In this document: positions 1 through 5,575 of the stretch, piece by piece | How the letters are laid out: each line of letters starts with the position of its first letter | Position numbering within the stretch: position 1 is the first letter of the stretch | From: DASXTS01 sp036505275 | GTDB taxonomy: Bacteria > Actinomycetota > Actinomycetes > Mycobacteriales > Pseudonocardiaceae | NCBI GenBank assembly: GCA_036505275.1 | Contig: DASXTS010000476.1 | Location: 1-8,314, forward strand | Length of the DNA: 8,314 nucleotides | Direction of reading: 5' to 3' | Position numbers and translations under genes: made by a program | The notes under the pieces: model-generated | Database searches by the model: none | Told to the model about the DNA's origin: nothing | Seen by the model: the letters and a program-made list of their open reading frames with translations, nothing else

Positions 1-1336
1 GCTCGGTGCCGGGGATGACCGGAGAGCTGTTGAGGTTGTTGGTCAGCAGCACTGACATCGTGGCCACGCCGATCGAGGCGGCGACCTGCTGCGTGATGTT
101 CAGCAGGGTGGAGCCGCGAGCGACCGCATGAGCGGCGAGAGTCTTGAGAGCCGACGTGAACAACGGCATCATCGTCGCGCCCATGCCGAGGCCCATCACT
201 ACGAGCATCGGGATGAGCAAGGAGTAGGGCGTGTCCTCGGTGACCTGGGTGAGGCCGAACACGCCGACGATGATCAGCAACAGGCCGAACGGCACGATCC
301 GGCCAACCGGATACTTGTCGACCAGCCGCCCGGCTATCGGCATGGTGACCATCGCGCCCAGCCCTTGCGGGGCGATCAGGAGGCCCGCGTCGAGGGTGGA
401 TTCACCGCGTATTTGCTGGAAGTACGTCGGCACCAGAAGCAGGGCACCGAAGAACGCGATCGCGAACAAGGCCATCGTGATGATCGAGACCCTGAGGTTG
501 CGGTTTCTGAACAACCGAAGGTCGAGCAGTGGATGCTCGGGGCGGAATGAGTGCCAGACGAACGTCCCCATGAGCGTGGCCCCGACGAGCATCGACACCC
601 AGACGCGGGGCGCTGAGAAGTCTCCGCCCGTGGCGGGCAGCGACGACACGCCGAACAGGAACAACGCGAGCCCCGGCGACATGAGCGCCACGCCGACAAA
701 GTCGAACGACTCCGACGGCCTGGGCGTGTCCTTCGCGAGCGCCCGCCAGGCGTAGACCAGAGCGATCACCCCGAGCGGCAGATTGATCAGGAAGATCCAG
801 TGCCAGCTGGCCACCTGAATCAGCCAGCCGCCGAGGACCGGGCCGAGGATCGGGCCGAGCAGCATCGGCACGCCGAGGATCGCCATGAGCCTGCCCATCC
901 GGTGCGGGCCGGCCGCCTTGGTCATGATCGTCATCCCTAGCGGCATCAGCATGCCGCCGCCGAGGCCTTGGAGCACGCGGAAGGCGATGAGTGCGTTGAT
1001 GTCCCACGCGGTCGCGCATAGCACTGAGCCGAGGGTGAAGAACGCAATCGCGATCATGTAGAGCCGCTTGGTGCCGAATCGGTCCGCTGCCCACCCGGTC
1101 ATGGGAATGACGGTGGCCAAGGCCAGCGTGTAGGCCGTCACGATCCACGCGACGTGCGAGTAAGGGATCTCGTTGCCCGGGGAGCCGAACTCGACCTGGA
1201 ACGTCGGCAGCGCCACGTTGACCACGGTGATGTCGAGGATCGACATGATCGCGCCGAGGACCACGACGCCGGCGATCTTGAGCACCGGGGCGTCAATGTG
1301 GTCGGGGTACTCGGTCTGCGTAGCCGGCGCCGCCAT
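1..1336 (-). CDS. DHA2-family MFS drug efflux transporter (EmrB/QacA type), partial at the left edge
   Basis: Inner-membrane proton-driven permease predicted to export drugs or other small toxic compounds. About 445 codons are open without a break; the C-terminal end lies outside the window. Visible motifs: the DHA2 first-helix signature LDITVVNVALP (residues 34-44), loop 2-3 motif A GWAADRFGTKR (81-91), RVLQGLGGGMLMP (120-132), and antiporter motif C, Gly/Pro-rich, at about 155-172 (GVPMLLGPILGPVLGG), followed by WHWIFLINLPLG. Repeated hydrophobic segments fit the 14-helix DHA2 topology. The ATG at 1336 is supported by GGAGG at 1345-1349 on the minus strand, 8 nt upstream. Motif C and the first-helix motif separate this from 12-helix MFS families. 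Substrate cannot be told from sequence. No regulator is adjacent; a small Cys-rich ORF ends 29 nt upstream and could be co-transcribed. Confidence 0.95.
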   Translation of the reverse strand, partial: MAAPATQTEYPDHIDAPVLKIAGVVVLGAIMSILDITVVNVALPTFQVEFGSPGNEIPYSHVAWIVTAYTLALATVIPMTGWAADRFGTKRLYMIAIAFFTLGSVLCATAWDINALIAFRVLQGLGGGMLMPLGMTIMTKAAGPHRMGRLMAILGVPMLLGPILGPVLGGWLIQVASWHWIFLINLPLGVIALVYAWRALAKDTPRPSESFDFVGVALMSPGLALFLFGVSSLPATGGDFSAPRVWVSMLVGATLMGTFVWHSFRPEHPLLDLRLFRNRNLRVSIITMALFAIAFFGALLLVPTYFQQIRGESTLDAGLLIAPQGLGAMVTMPIAGRLVDKYPVGRIVPFGLLLIIVGVFGLTQVTEDTPYSLLIPMLVVMGLGMGATMMPLFTSALKTLAAHAVARGSTLLNITQQVAASIGVATMSVLLTNNLNSSPVIPGTE

Positions 1337-1344
1337 GAGCCTCT

Positions 1345-1349
1345 CCTCC
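1345..1349 (-). promoter_or_regulatory. Ribosome binding site of the DHA2 transporter
   Basis: GGAGG within GGAGGAGAGG on the minus strand, 8 nt before the ATG at 1336. It fixes the start of the transporter gene. Confidence 0.8.
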
Positions 1350-1365
1350 GGTTGTGCGTCGCGGG

Positions 1366-1548
1366 TCAGCACCGCACAATGCGGCGCGTGCCGCAGCCTA
1401 GCCACGGCCACCGACAGGCCTCGTCGGCCACGCCTAGGTCTGCTCTTGTCTCGCAACACTGGATGCAGCGGATGTCTTCCCGTGGCCACGTCCAGGCCAT
1501 CATGAGGTCAGCGAGGAGTTCGAGGTCGTCCGCCCACGTTGGGGTCAT
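1366..1548 (-). CDS. Small Cys-rich hypothetical protein (about 60 aa)
   Basis: I do not recognise this protein. From the ATG at 1548 it is 60 residues: an acidic/hydrophobic N-terminal helix-like part (WADDLELLADLMMAW) and a C-terminal half with six cysteines, starting CIQCCE and ending CRWPWLGCGTRRIVRC. The CxxCC...C...C...C spacing could bind a metal ion, but this is inference. The frame also opens from a TTG at 1575; I prefer the ATG because composition looks more protein-like from there, although the purine-rich GGCGG two bases upstream is a poor RBS. The stop lies 29 nt before the DHA2 transporter start on the same strand, so the two may form an operon. The ORF could be a chance reading frame; its composition (Trp, Cys, Met-Met) and position argue mildly for a real gene. 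Confidence 0.4.
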   Translation of the reverse strand: MTPTWADDLELLADLMMAWTWPREDIRCIQCCETRADLGVADEACRWPWLGCGTRRIVRC

Positions 1549-1590
1549 GTCCGCCAGCGAAACCCGACTCGGCAATGGCAGGAAGCAGCA

Positions 1591-1654
1591 GCAACGGAGC
1601 CCCAGTGGCGAGAAGTCTATGGAAGGACTCCTCCTGCTACCGAGGCTCCGTTGC
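1591..1654. repeat. 64-nt imperfect palindrome able to form a long hairpin
   Basis: Perfect 11-bp outer arms (GCAACGGAGCC at 1591-1601, GGCTCCGTTGC at 1644-1654), a 3x3 internal loop, a 5-bp middle stem (1605-1609 with 1636-1640, one G-U), then an 8-bp inner stem with one mismatch (1610-1617 with 1626-1633) closing an 8-nt loop. It lies between the PD40 fragment and the small Cys-rich ORF. No U-tract follows on either strand. It could be a bidirectional terminator, a leader structure, or a miniature repeat element. Confidence 0.6.
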
Positions 1655-1736
1655 CCACCCCCGGCATGACACGCCGAAGATCACCAAGTTGGTAGATCAG
1701 TGCTCAGCCCCGAGCGCCCATAGGCCACCCCCGGCA
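1655..1736. repeat. 12-bp direct repeat CCACCCCCGGCA
   Basis: Identical 12-mers lie at 1655-1666 and 1725-1736, 70 bp apart, both followed by a GACAC-type tail (TGACAC and CAGACAC). The first copy begins directly after the long palindrome. The meaning is unknown; it may be a scar of a local duplication or insertion. Confidence 0.5.
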
Positions 1737-1929
1737 CAGACACGACTATCGATCTTGAAACGACGGTGGATCCGCCGGGACGCATGCGGTAGATCCGGAA
1801 CTGGCGTCGCTGCGGCCTCTTCTTGCCATGGTCGTCCCGGCTCGAGGAGCACGCGATGGTGCGACCGTCGGGCGACCAGGCGTCCTCGCCGGGGTACTTG
1901 GTCAGGCGTAGCTGTTCACGATTCCGCTC
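1681..1929 (-). pseudogene. TolB/PD40-type beta-propeller fragment
   Basis: In one minus-strand frame, after the phosphoesterase stop, the translation shows a typical PD40 (WD40-like) blade: LRLTKYPGEDAWSPDGRTIA, then a Ser-rich strand (CSSSRDD), then FRIYRMRPGGS. The core W-S-P-D-G-R and I-Y-x-M residues match the repeat that TolB-like periplasmic proteins use to build a propeller. Only one blade is present, whereas family members carry several, and the fragment has no plausible start: the open frame upstream lies antisense or out of frame within the phosphoesterase gene. It begins immediately after that gene's TAG at 1932-1934 and ends at a TGA at 1681. About the last 30 residues do not look like a PD40 protein. 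I read it as the remaining 3' end of a lost gene. Confidence 0.65.
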
Positions 1930-1931
1930 GG

Positions 1932-3098
1932 CTACCGGGCGGCGAGGTAGCGATCCAGGATCGCCTTGACCGCAGAGGACGAGGGGCCTTCGCGCGTGAT
2001 CTCGTGGCGCTGGAAGCCGAACCGCACGACCCGGCCGTCGCTGCGGCGCACGACGAGGTCGAGCTGACCAAGGGCGGCCATGTTGTGGCCCGGCTTGGAC
2101 AGGATCGTGGTGCCGACGACCCGCGGCTGGTCCAGGTAGCCGTGCGGCTGCGGGCCTTCGTGGCTGCCGAGGATCGCGTTCACGCCCTCGACCTGCCTGG
2201 CGACCTGCTCCATCTCCTCGAAGAACAGATGCGACAGAACCACCACGACCTGAGCGCCGGCCGCGCGCATCCGCGGCACGACCTCGCGCAGCGCCTTCAC
2301 CGGGTCGAGCAAGGTCACGGTCGGCGCGACCCGCGCCGCGTGGGCGCCATCGCCCGGCTGGAAGTCCGGCGACACCACCCCGGTGATGCCGACCTGGATG
2401 CCGCCGACCATCTTGAGCACCCATAGCCGAGCGCCCTGCTCGGCCGCGAACGCCTGGTCCGGGTGGCCGCCCTCGCGCACGTTCGCAGTCACCCACGCAA
2501 ACCGCGACCGCGCCACCAGGTCACGCAGGTGGTCGATCCGGTCGGGCACGTACATGTTCACGTCATAGCCGAAGGTGTCGGCGTCCATCCCGGCGGCCGC
2601 AAACGCCTCCAAGACGTGCCGGCTTCCGGTCTGGACCGTGCCGCCGCCGAAGACCGCCGGGACCTCCAGCTCGTCGCCGAGGTCGTCGCCGTTGCCCAGG
2701 AACAGGCTCGATCCGGGCTCGAGGCGCCGTCGCTGCTGGTCCATGACCCCGACGTAGTTGGCGAAGGTCCGCCCGTCGGCCGGCACCGGCCCGGCCGTGC
2801 TCTGCTGGTCCTCGCCGAGCAACGCGCTATGCATGTGGGTCTCGTGGAACAGCGTTATGACCACCTCGCCGGGGCCGGCGCGCGCCGACGGCGCAAGCGC
2901 CGGGGCAAGCGGCGTGGCGGTCGCCGTGCGCGACGCCCCGGATGACGCACTCGGCCCCGTGCAAGCGACCTGAACGAGCAGGCACAGCAAGGCCGACGCT
3001 CCTGCACACCACCGCCCGGTCATCGGCCAGCCGAGCATCTTGGACGGTCGCCGCACGGCGGCTCCCACGGATGCGGCCGGTGAGTTCGGTTTCCTCAT
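1932..3098 (-). CDS. Secreted metallophosphoesterase, 5'-nucleotidase superfamily, probable lipoprotein
   Basis: 388 residues. An Arg-rich start is followed by a hydrophobic segment (about 32-45) ending VQVAC at Cys46, a loose lipobox (Gln at -3), then a Ser/Ala/Thr/Pro linker, so it is probably exported and possibly lipid-anchored. The rest follows the UshA/YfkN-type catalytic domain: HETHMH (85-90, in place of the D-x-H motif), GNGDD (135-139), TFGYDVN (175-181, where GNHEFD is usual), TANV (204-207), LSH (288-290) and GSHEG (311-315, where GHxH is usual). Its length covers only the metallophosphatase domain; the C-terminal 5'-nucleotidase domain is absent. The family hydrolyses nucleotides or other phosphoesters with two metals. 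Replacement of the Asn-His pair by Tyr-Asp and of the final His by Gly makes activity uncertain. AGGAGGAGG lies 12 nt before the ATG, a long spacing; the ATGs at 3038 and 3023 lack good sites. Confidence 0.85.
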   Translation of the reverse strand: MRKPNSPAASVGAAVRRPSKMLGWPMTGRWCAGASALLCLLVQVACTGPSASSGASRTATATPLAPALAPSARAGPGEVVITLFHETHMHSALLGEDQQSTAGPVPADGRTFANYVGVMDQQRRRLEPGSSLFLGNGDDLGDELEVPAVFGGGTVQTGSRHVLEAFAAAGMDADTFGYDVNMYVPDRIDHLRDLVARSRFAWVTANVREGGHPDQAFAAEQGARLWVLKMVGGIQVGITGVVSPDFQPGDGAHAARVAPTVTLLDPVKALREVVPRMRAAGAQVVVVLSHLFFEEMEQVARQVEGVNAILGSHEGPQPHGYLDQPRVVGTTILSKPGHNMAALGQLDLVVRRSDGRVVRFGFQRHEITREGPSSSAVKAILDRYLAAR

Positions 3099-3110
3099 TT
3101 CCTAGCGGTA

Positions 3111-3120
3111 CCTCCTCCTC
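3111..3120 (-). promoter_or_regulatory. Ribosome binding site of the phosphoesterase gene (long spacing)
   Basis: GAGGAGGAGG on the minus strand, with the last GGAGG 12 nt before the ATG at 3098; a second weak AGGAA sits directly against the start codon. The spacing is longer than the usual 5-10 nt. Confidence 0.45.
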
Positions 3121-3175
3121 CAGCTCGTCCAGGAATAGGGCGCTCCGGCGCAGGGCCGGGATTACCCTCGACCCC

Positions 3176-3396
3176 CTACCACCAGCGTGAGACCGCGATG
3201 ACGATGCCGAGCACGACGCACAGCGTCATGCCAACCGGCATGATCCGTCCGAACGTTTTGAGCAGCCCTGCTCGACGCTGATCCGCTCGGTCTGCGGCAG
3301 CCGTCGCAGCGCGGGGTGCACGAACGCGTGGGAGCCGAACTCGGCGCACGAGACGAAGCCGGTGACGGCGAGCGTGGCGAACGCGAGCAGGTCCAT
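3176..3396 (-). pseudogene. DUF1772 family membrane protein, frameshifted and truncated
   Basis: From the ATG at 3396 (GGAG at 3403-3406, 6 nt upstream) the frame reads as the N-terminus of a DUF1772 protein: a first membrane helix (MDLLAFATLAVTGFVSCAEF), then FGSHAFVHPALRRLP, then ERISVEQG. At about 3262-3270 the reading frame moves by one base; the adjoining frame continues exactly as the family does, LLKTFGRIMPVGMTLCVV, into a second helix and stops at TAG 3176 after SRWW. The rejoined product is about 73 residues, roughly half the 140-170 usual for the family, so the gene carries both a probable one-base deletion and a lost 3' half. DUF1772 proteins are small multi-helix membrane proteins, some related to anthrone oxygenases, mostly of unknown role. 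The promoter side still carries an operator-like palindrome (3481-3507). A sequencing error could explain the frameshift but not the short C-terminus. Confidence 0.75.
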
Positions 3397-3480
3397 GGCG
3401 CGCTCCAGCTACCGATGCGGCCCGGCCGAGGTGCGCGCATGCTGCGAGCGCGTGCACCATTGCCGGCTGGTCCATTCAAG

Positions 3481-3507
3481 TCGTACTGTACGACAAATAT
3501 CGTACGA
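3481..3507. promoter_or_regulatory. Operator-like paired palindromes
   Basis: TCGTACTGTACGA (3481-3493) is a perfect 6-1-6 palindrome, and TCGTACGA (3500-3507) is a second perfect one. Between them GTACGA-N6-TCGTAC (3488-3505) forms a further inverted repeat. The AT-rich centre CAAATAT stands out from its GC-rich surroundings. The site lies between the divergent DUF1772 remnant (start 3396) and the ArsR-type regulator (start 3597). The pattern is typical of TetR- or ArsR-class dimer operators; which protein binds is not shown by the sequence. Confidence 0.6.
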
Positions 3508-3596
3508 CGGCTGGACACGGGTGGTCGAGATGGAGCGGTCGGACAGATCACCCTGGGCGTTCGGCCTGCTCCGCTAGCGAGCAGCACAATCACCCC

Positions 3597-4682
3597 ATGG
3601 CACGGTCGCCGATGATCCGCGTCGGAAGCGGCACGCAACCCCTGCGGGTGACCGCCGAAGCGTCGCCCGGCTACGAGTTCCTGCTGTCCCTGGCCGCGCA
3701 CCTGCAACCGGATCTCCGATCCTCGCCGGAGCAGCCGCCCCCGGTGCGGCCCAGCAGCGGAAAGCCGTCAGCCGCCTTCGCGAAGGCCGCGGCCGCCCTG
3801 GGCGACCACACCGGAAGGGCCTGGCTGCAACTGCTGCCCCTGGTCCGCGAACCGGTGTTGTGCCACACCGTCGCCGACCTGCTCGAGCGGATCGAGGCCA
3901 TCCCGCCCCAGCGGCTGCGGCTGATCCTGCTGGGCTGCTTCAGCGAATGCGCCGCCCGCCCCGACGCTGCGGCCCTCGTGCGGGCCGCCGCCGGGGGAGA
4001 CACCACCGCGCAGCGCACCCTGTACCGCGACCCTGACTACATGGACGGCAAGGGCCGCCAGCTCGCCCCGCTGTTCGCGCTCACCGACCGCCAGACCAAG
4101 ACACACGCCATCACCCTGCTGCGCCACTGGCACACCGAGGCGTTCGCCGCGAGGGAACCCGAGCTGCACCCGATCATGGAACGCGACGCCCAGGCCAAAA
4201 CCGCGCTGCTCGCGACGGTGACACCGGAACGCGCCATCGAAATCGCCTCCGGCGTCGAATGGTGCGACATGCCCGGCGTCAGCGAGGTCATCCTCGTCCC
4301 GCAACTCGCCTTGCGCCCCTGGGTGATCTTCGTCCAAAGCGGCGCCACCGGAATACTGTGCCACCCTCCCGCGGCCGACAGCATCGGCGGGGACCCGTCC
4401 GCGCCACCCGCGCACATGCTGCGCATCCTGAAAGCACTGTCCGACCAGCGGCGACTGCGCACCCTACGCGCCATCCCGCCCGAGGGAGCCACCCTGCAGC
4501 AATTGACCAAGATGCTCGGCTGGCCGAAGACGACCGTGCACCACCACCTGATGGTCCTGCAATCCGCGAGACTGCTCAAAGACACCGCCGAGCGGCGCTA
4601 CGTCCCCCGGCTCGACATAATCGCCGAGGCCACCGCCTCCCTCGAGCGCTACCTACGAGGGGACAACGGCACCCCGGGCTAG
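3597..4682 (+). CDS. ArsR-type winged-helix transcriptional regulator with large N-terminal domain
   Basis: 361 residues. The C-terminal part (about 272-340) is an ArsR/HTH_5-like winged helix: MLRILKALSDQRRLRTLRAI, then TLQQLTKMLGWPKTTVHHHL, with the recognition helix at about 309-322, and a wing ending RRYVPRLD. The Thr-Thr-Val-His-His-His-Leu pattern is typical of ArsR-type DNA readers. The first 270 residues form a separate helix-rich domain, like the N-terminal region (DUF5937-type) found in longer actinobacterial ArsR-like regulators; a ligand-sensing role is inference. No clustered cysteine metal site is obvious. The start is the ATG at 3597; it lacks a clear RBS, and an in-frame ATG at 3612 is an alternative. 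It is divergent from the DUF1772 remnant, with a palindromic operator candidate between them, so it may autoregulate and once controlled that gene. Confidence 0.9.
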   Translation: MARSPMIRVGSGTQPLRVTAEASPGYEFLLSLAAHLQPDLRSSPEQPPPVRPSSGKPSAAFAKAAAALGDHTGRAWLQLLPLVREPVLCHTVADLLERIEAIPPQRLRLILLGCFSECAARPDAAALVRAAAGGDTTAQRTLYRDPDYMDGKGRQLAPLFALTDRQTKTHAITLLRHWHTEAFAAREPELHPIMERDAQAKTALLATVTPERAIEIASGVEWCDMPGVSEVILVPQLALRPWVIFVQSGATGILCHPPAADSIGGDPSAPPAHMLRILKALSDQRRLRTLRAIPPEGATLQQLTKMLGWPKTTVHHHLMVLQSARLLKDTAERRYVPRLDIIAEATASLERYLRGDNGTPG

Positions 4683-4992
4683 GCGTCGATTCCGGACAGT
4701 CCCCTGCCGAATACGGCACGGTTCGGATAAGTGCACCTCCGCCAGCCATCACCGACCCACCCGACTCGATGGACCATCGAGCCGACCCATACTTCACCCG
4801 CTTCGCCCGGCCCTAGCCCTTGTCGCTCGCTCGCAAGCACATAGCCCGCAACGGACGTACGCATGGTCGGTCGAAGCAGCATCAGGACGGCGGGTGATCA
4901 TCGCGTGCCGCCTCCCACTGGCTGGCGTCCGCGCCATCCCCCGCGCTCCGGGTACGAGCACGGCGCTGGCAGGGGGCGCAACGTGATCTTGC
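4683..4992. other. Non-coding gap after the regulator gene
   Basis: No convincing reading frame on either strand. Open frames here give Arg/Ser/Pro-rich translations without domain-like segments. The only clear structure is a short palindrome at 4765-4781. Confidence 0.5.
4765..4781. repeat. Palindrome CTCGATG-GAC-CATCGAG
   Basis: Perfect 7-bp arms with a 3-nt centre, 82 nt after the stop of the ArsR-type regulator. There is no following T-run. It could be a factor-assisted terminator hairpin for the regulator gene or a protein-binding site. Confidence 0.45.
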
Positions 4993-5301
4993 CTACGGTA
5001 ATTCTGGCGGCTGTTGTGCCGGGTCGTTGAGTGTTCGGTACTGCTCGGCGACCTGGTCGCCACCGACGCGGCGCACGACCTCGACCAGGTGATCGAGGCT
5101 CGGCGGTGGTTGAGATCGTTTGGCGTCGGCTCGCCTCTTGCGTTCAAGGTATCCACGTCCCCGACTGGTCATGCCGTCGAACATACGAGCGACAGGTTCG
5201 GGAGCGCTAGAGGCGCTCCGGGCTTCTTCGGCCGGCGAACGCGACGGCACGGCGTCGCCCCGCTCATCGGGGCCGAAGCCGTGCTGGCGGGGGTGTGGCA
5301 T
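4993..5301 (-). CDS. Hypothetical protein, about 102 aa, uncertain
   Basis: I do not recognise a family. The C-terminal 60 residues look protein-like: a basic segment (SRGRGYLERKRRADAKRS), then PPPSLDHLVEVVRRVGGDQVAEQYRTL, which would form amphipathic helices. The first 40 residues are Arg/Ser/Pro-rich, lie antisense to the DUF2493 remnant, and may not be translated; internal ATGs at about 5181 and 5169 would shorten the product to about 60 residues. No strong RBS is seen for any of these starts. The opposite strand carries a longer overlapping frame that looks less like a protein in this interval. It could be a real small gene or the remnant of one. Confidence 0.4.
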   Translation of the reverse strand: MPHPRQHGFGPDERGDAVPSRSPAEEARSASSAPEPVARMFDGMTSRGRGYLERKRRADAKRSQPPPSLDHLVEVVRRVGGDQVAEQYRTLNDPAQQPPELP

Positions 5302-5549
5302 CCGCAGACGGTGCTGATCAGTGGGACCTGTCCGCGCGGCGCCGACGCAGCATCGTGTGAGCAGTGCTGGACCGCCTGGGGCGGCACCGTGGGAGCGCTG
5401 GCCGGACGATTGGGCCCGCCACGGCCGGCCGCTGGGTACCGGCGAAATCGCGGATGATCGCCGCCGGGGCCGACTTGTGCCTGGCCGTCATCCGCACCAA
5501 CTCGCCCGGTGCCTCGCAGTGCGCCAGCTGCGCGCAGCGGGCCGACTGA
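5281..5549 (+). pseudogene. DUF2493 (SLOG-like) protein remnant, spread over three frames
   Basis: Pieces in three plus-strand frames join into one DUF2493-type domain. Frame 1 gives HPQTVLISGTCPRGADAA and a CWTAWGG segment; frame 2 gives ERWPDDWARHGRP; frame 1 again gives AAGYRRN; frame 3 gives MIAAGADLCLAVIRTNSPGA to a stop at 5549. This order (S/T-G-x-C-P-R-G-A-D loop, D-W-x-x-H-G, R-N-x-x-M-x-x-x-A-D) is that of the family, which has a Rossmann-like SLOG fold thought to bind nucleotide-related ligands and is common in mobile or accessory DNA. Switches fall near 5391-5393, 5423-5432 and 5449-5454. The N-terminal strand is not clearly present. Three indels within about 60 bases make a functional product unlikely. 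It converges on the MFS gene ending at 5576. Confidence 0.7.
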
Positions 5550-5575
5550 TCTACGGGTTCCGGGCGTGCATGCCC

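Noticed and set aside
402..1148. Long minus-strand open frame of 248 codons
   Set aside because: It is a shadow of the DHA2 transporter in another frame; the translation is Arg/His/Pro-rich without any family motif, while the in-phase frame shows clear MFS motifs.
1539..2426. Plus-strand open frame of 295 codons
   Set aside because: It is antisense to the phosphoesterase and the PD40 fragment, is Arg/Asp/His-rich, has no RBS and shows no domain.
2463..2945. Plus-strand open frame of 160 codons
   Set aside because: Antisense shadow inside the phosphoesterase gene, low-complexity Arg/Gly-rich end, no family pattern.
3162..3707. Minus-strand frame of 181 codons across the DUF1772 region
   Set aside because: Its translation is Ser/Arg/Pro-rich; the family-like residues lie in the two other frames joined at 3262-3270.
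5562..5575. GGGC-GTGCAT-GCCC hairpin just after the MFS stop
   Set aside because: Only 4-bp stems and no U-run, so too weak to call a terminator.
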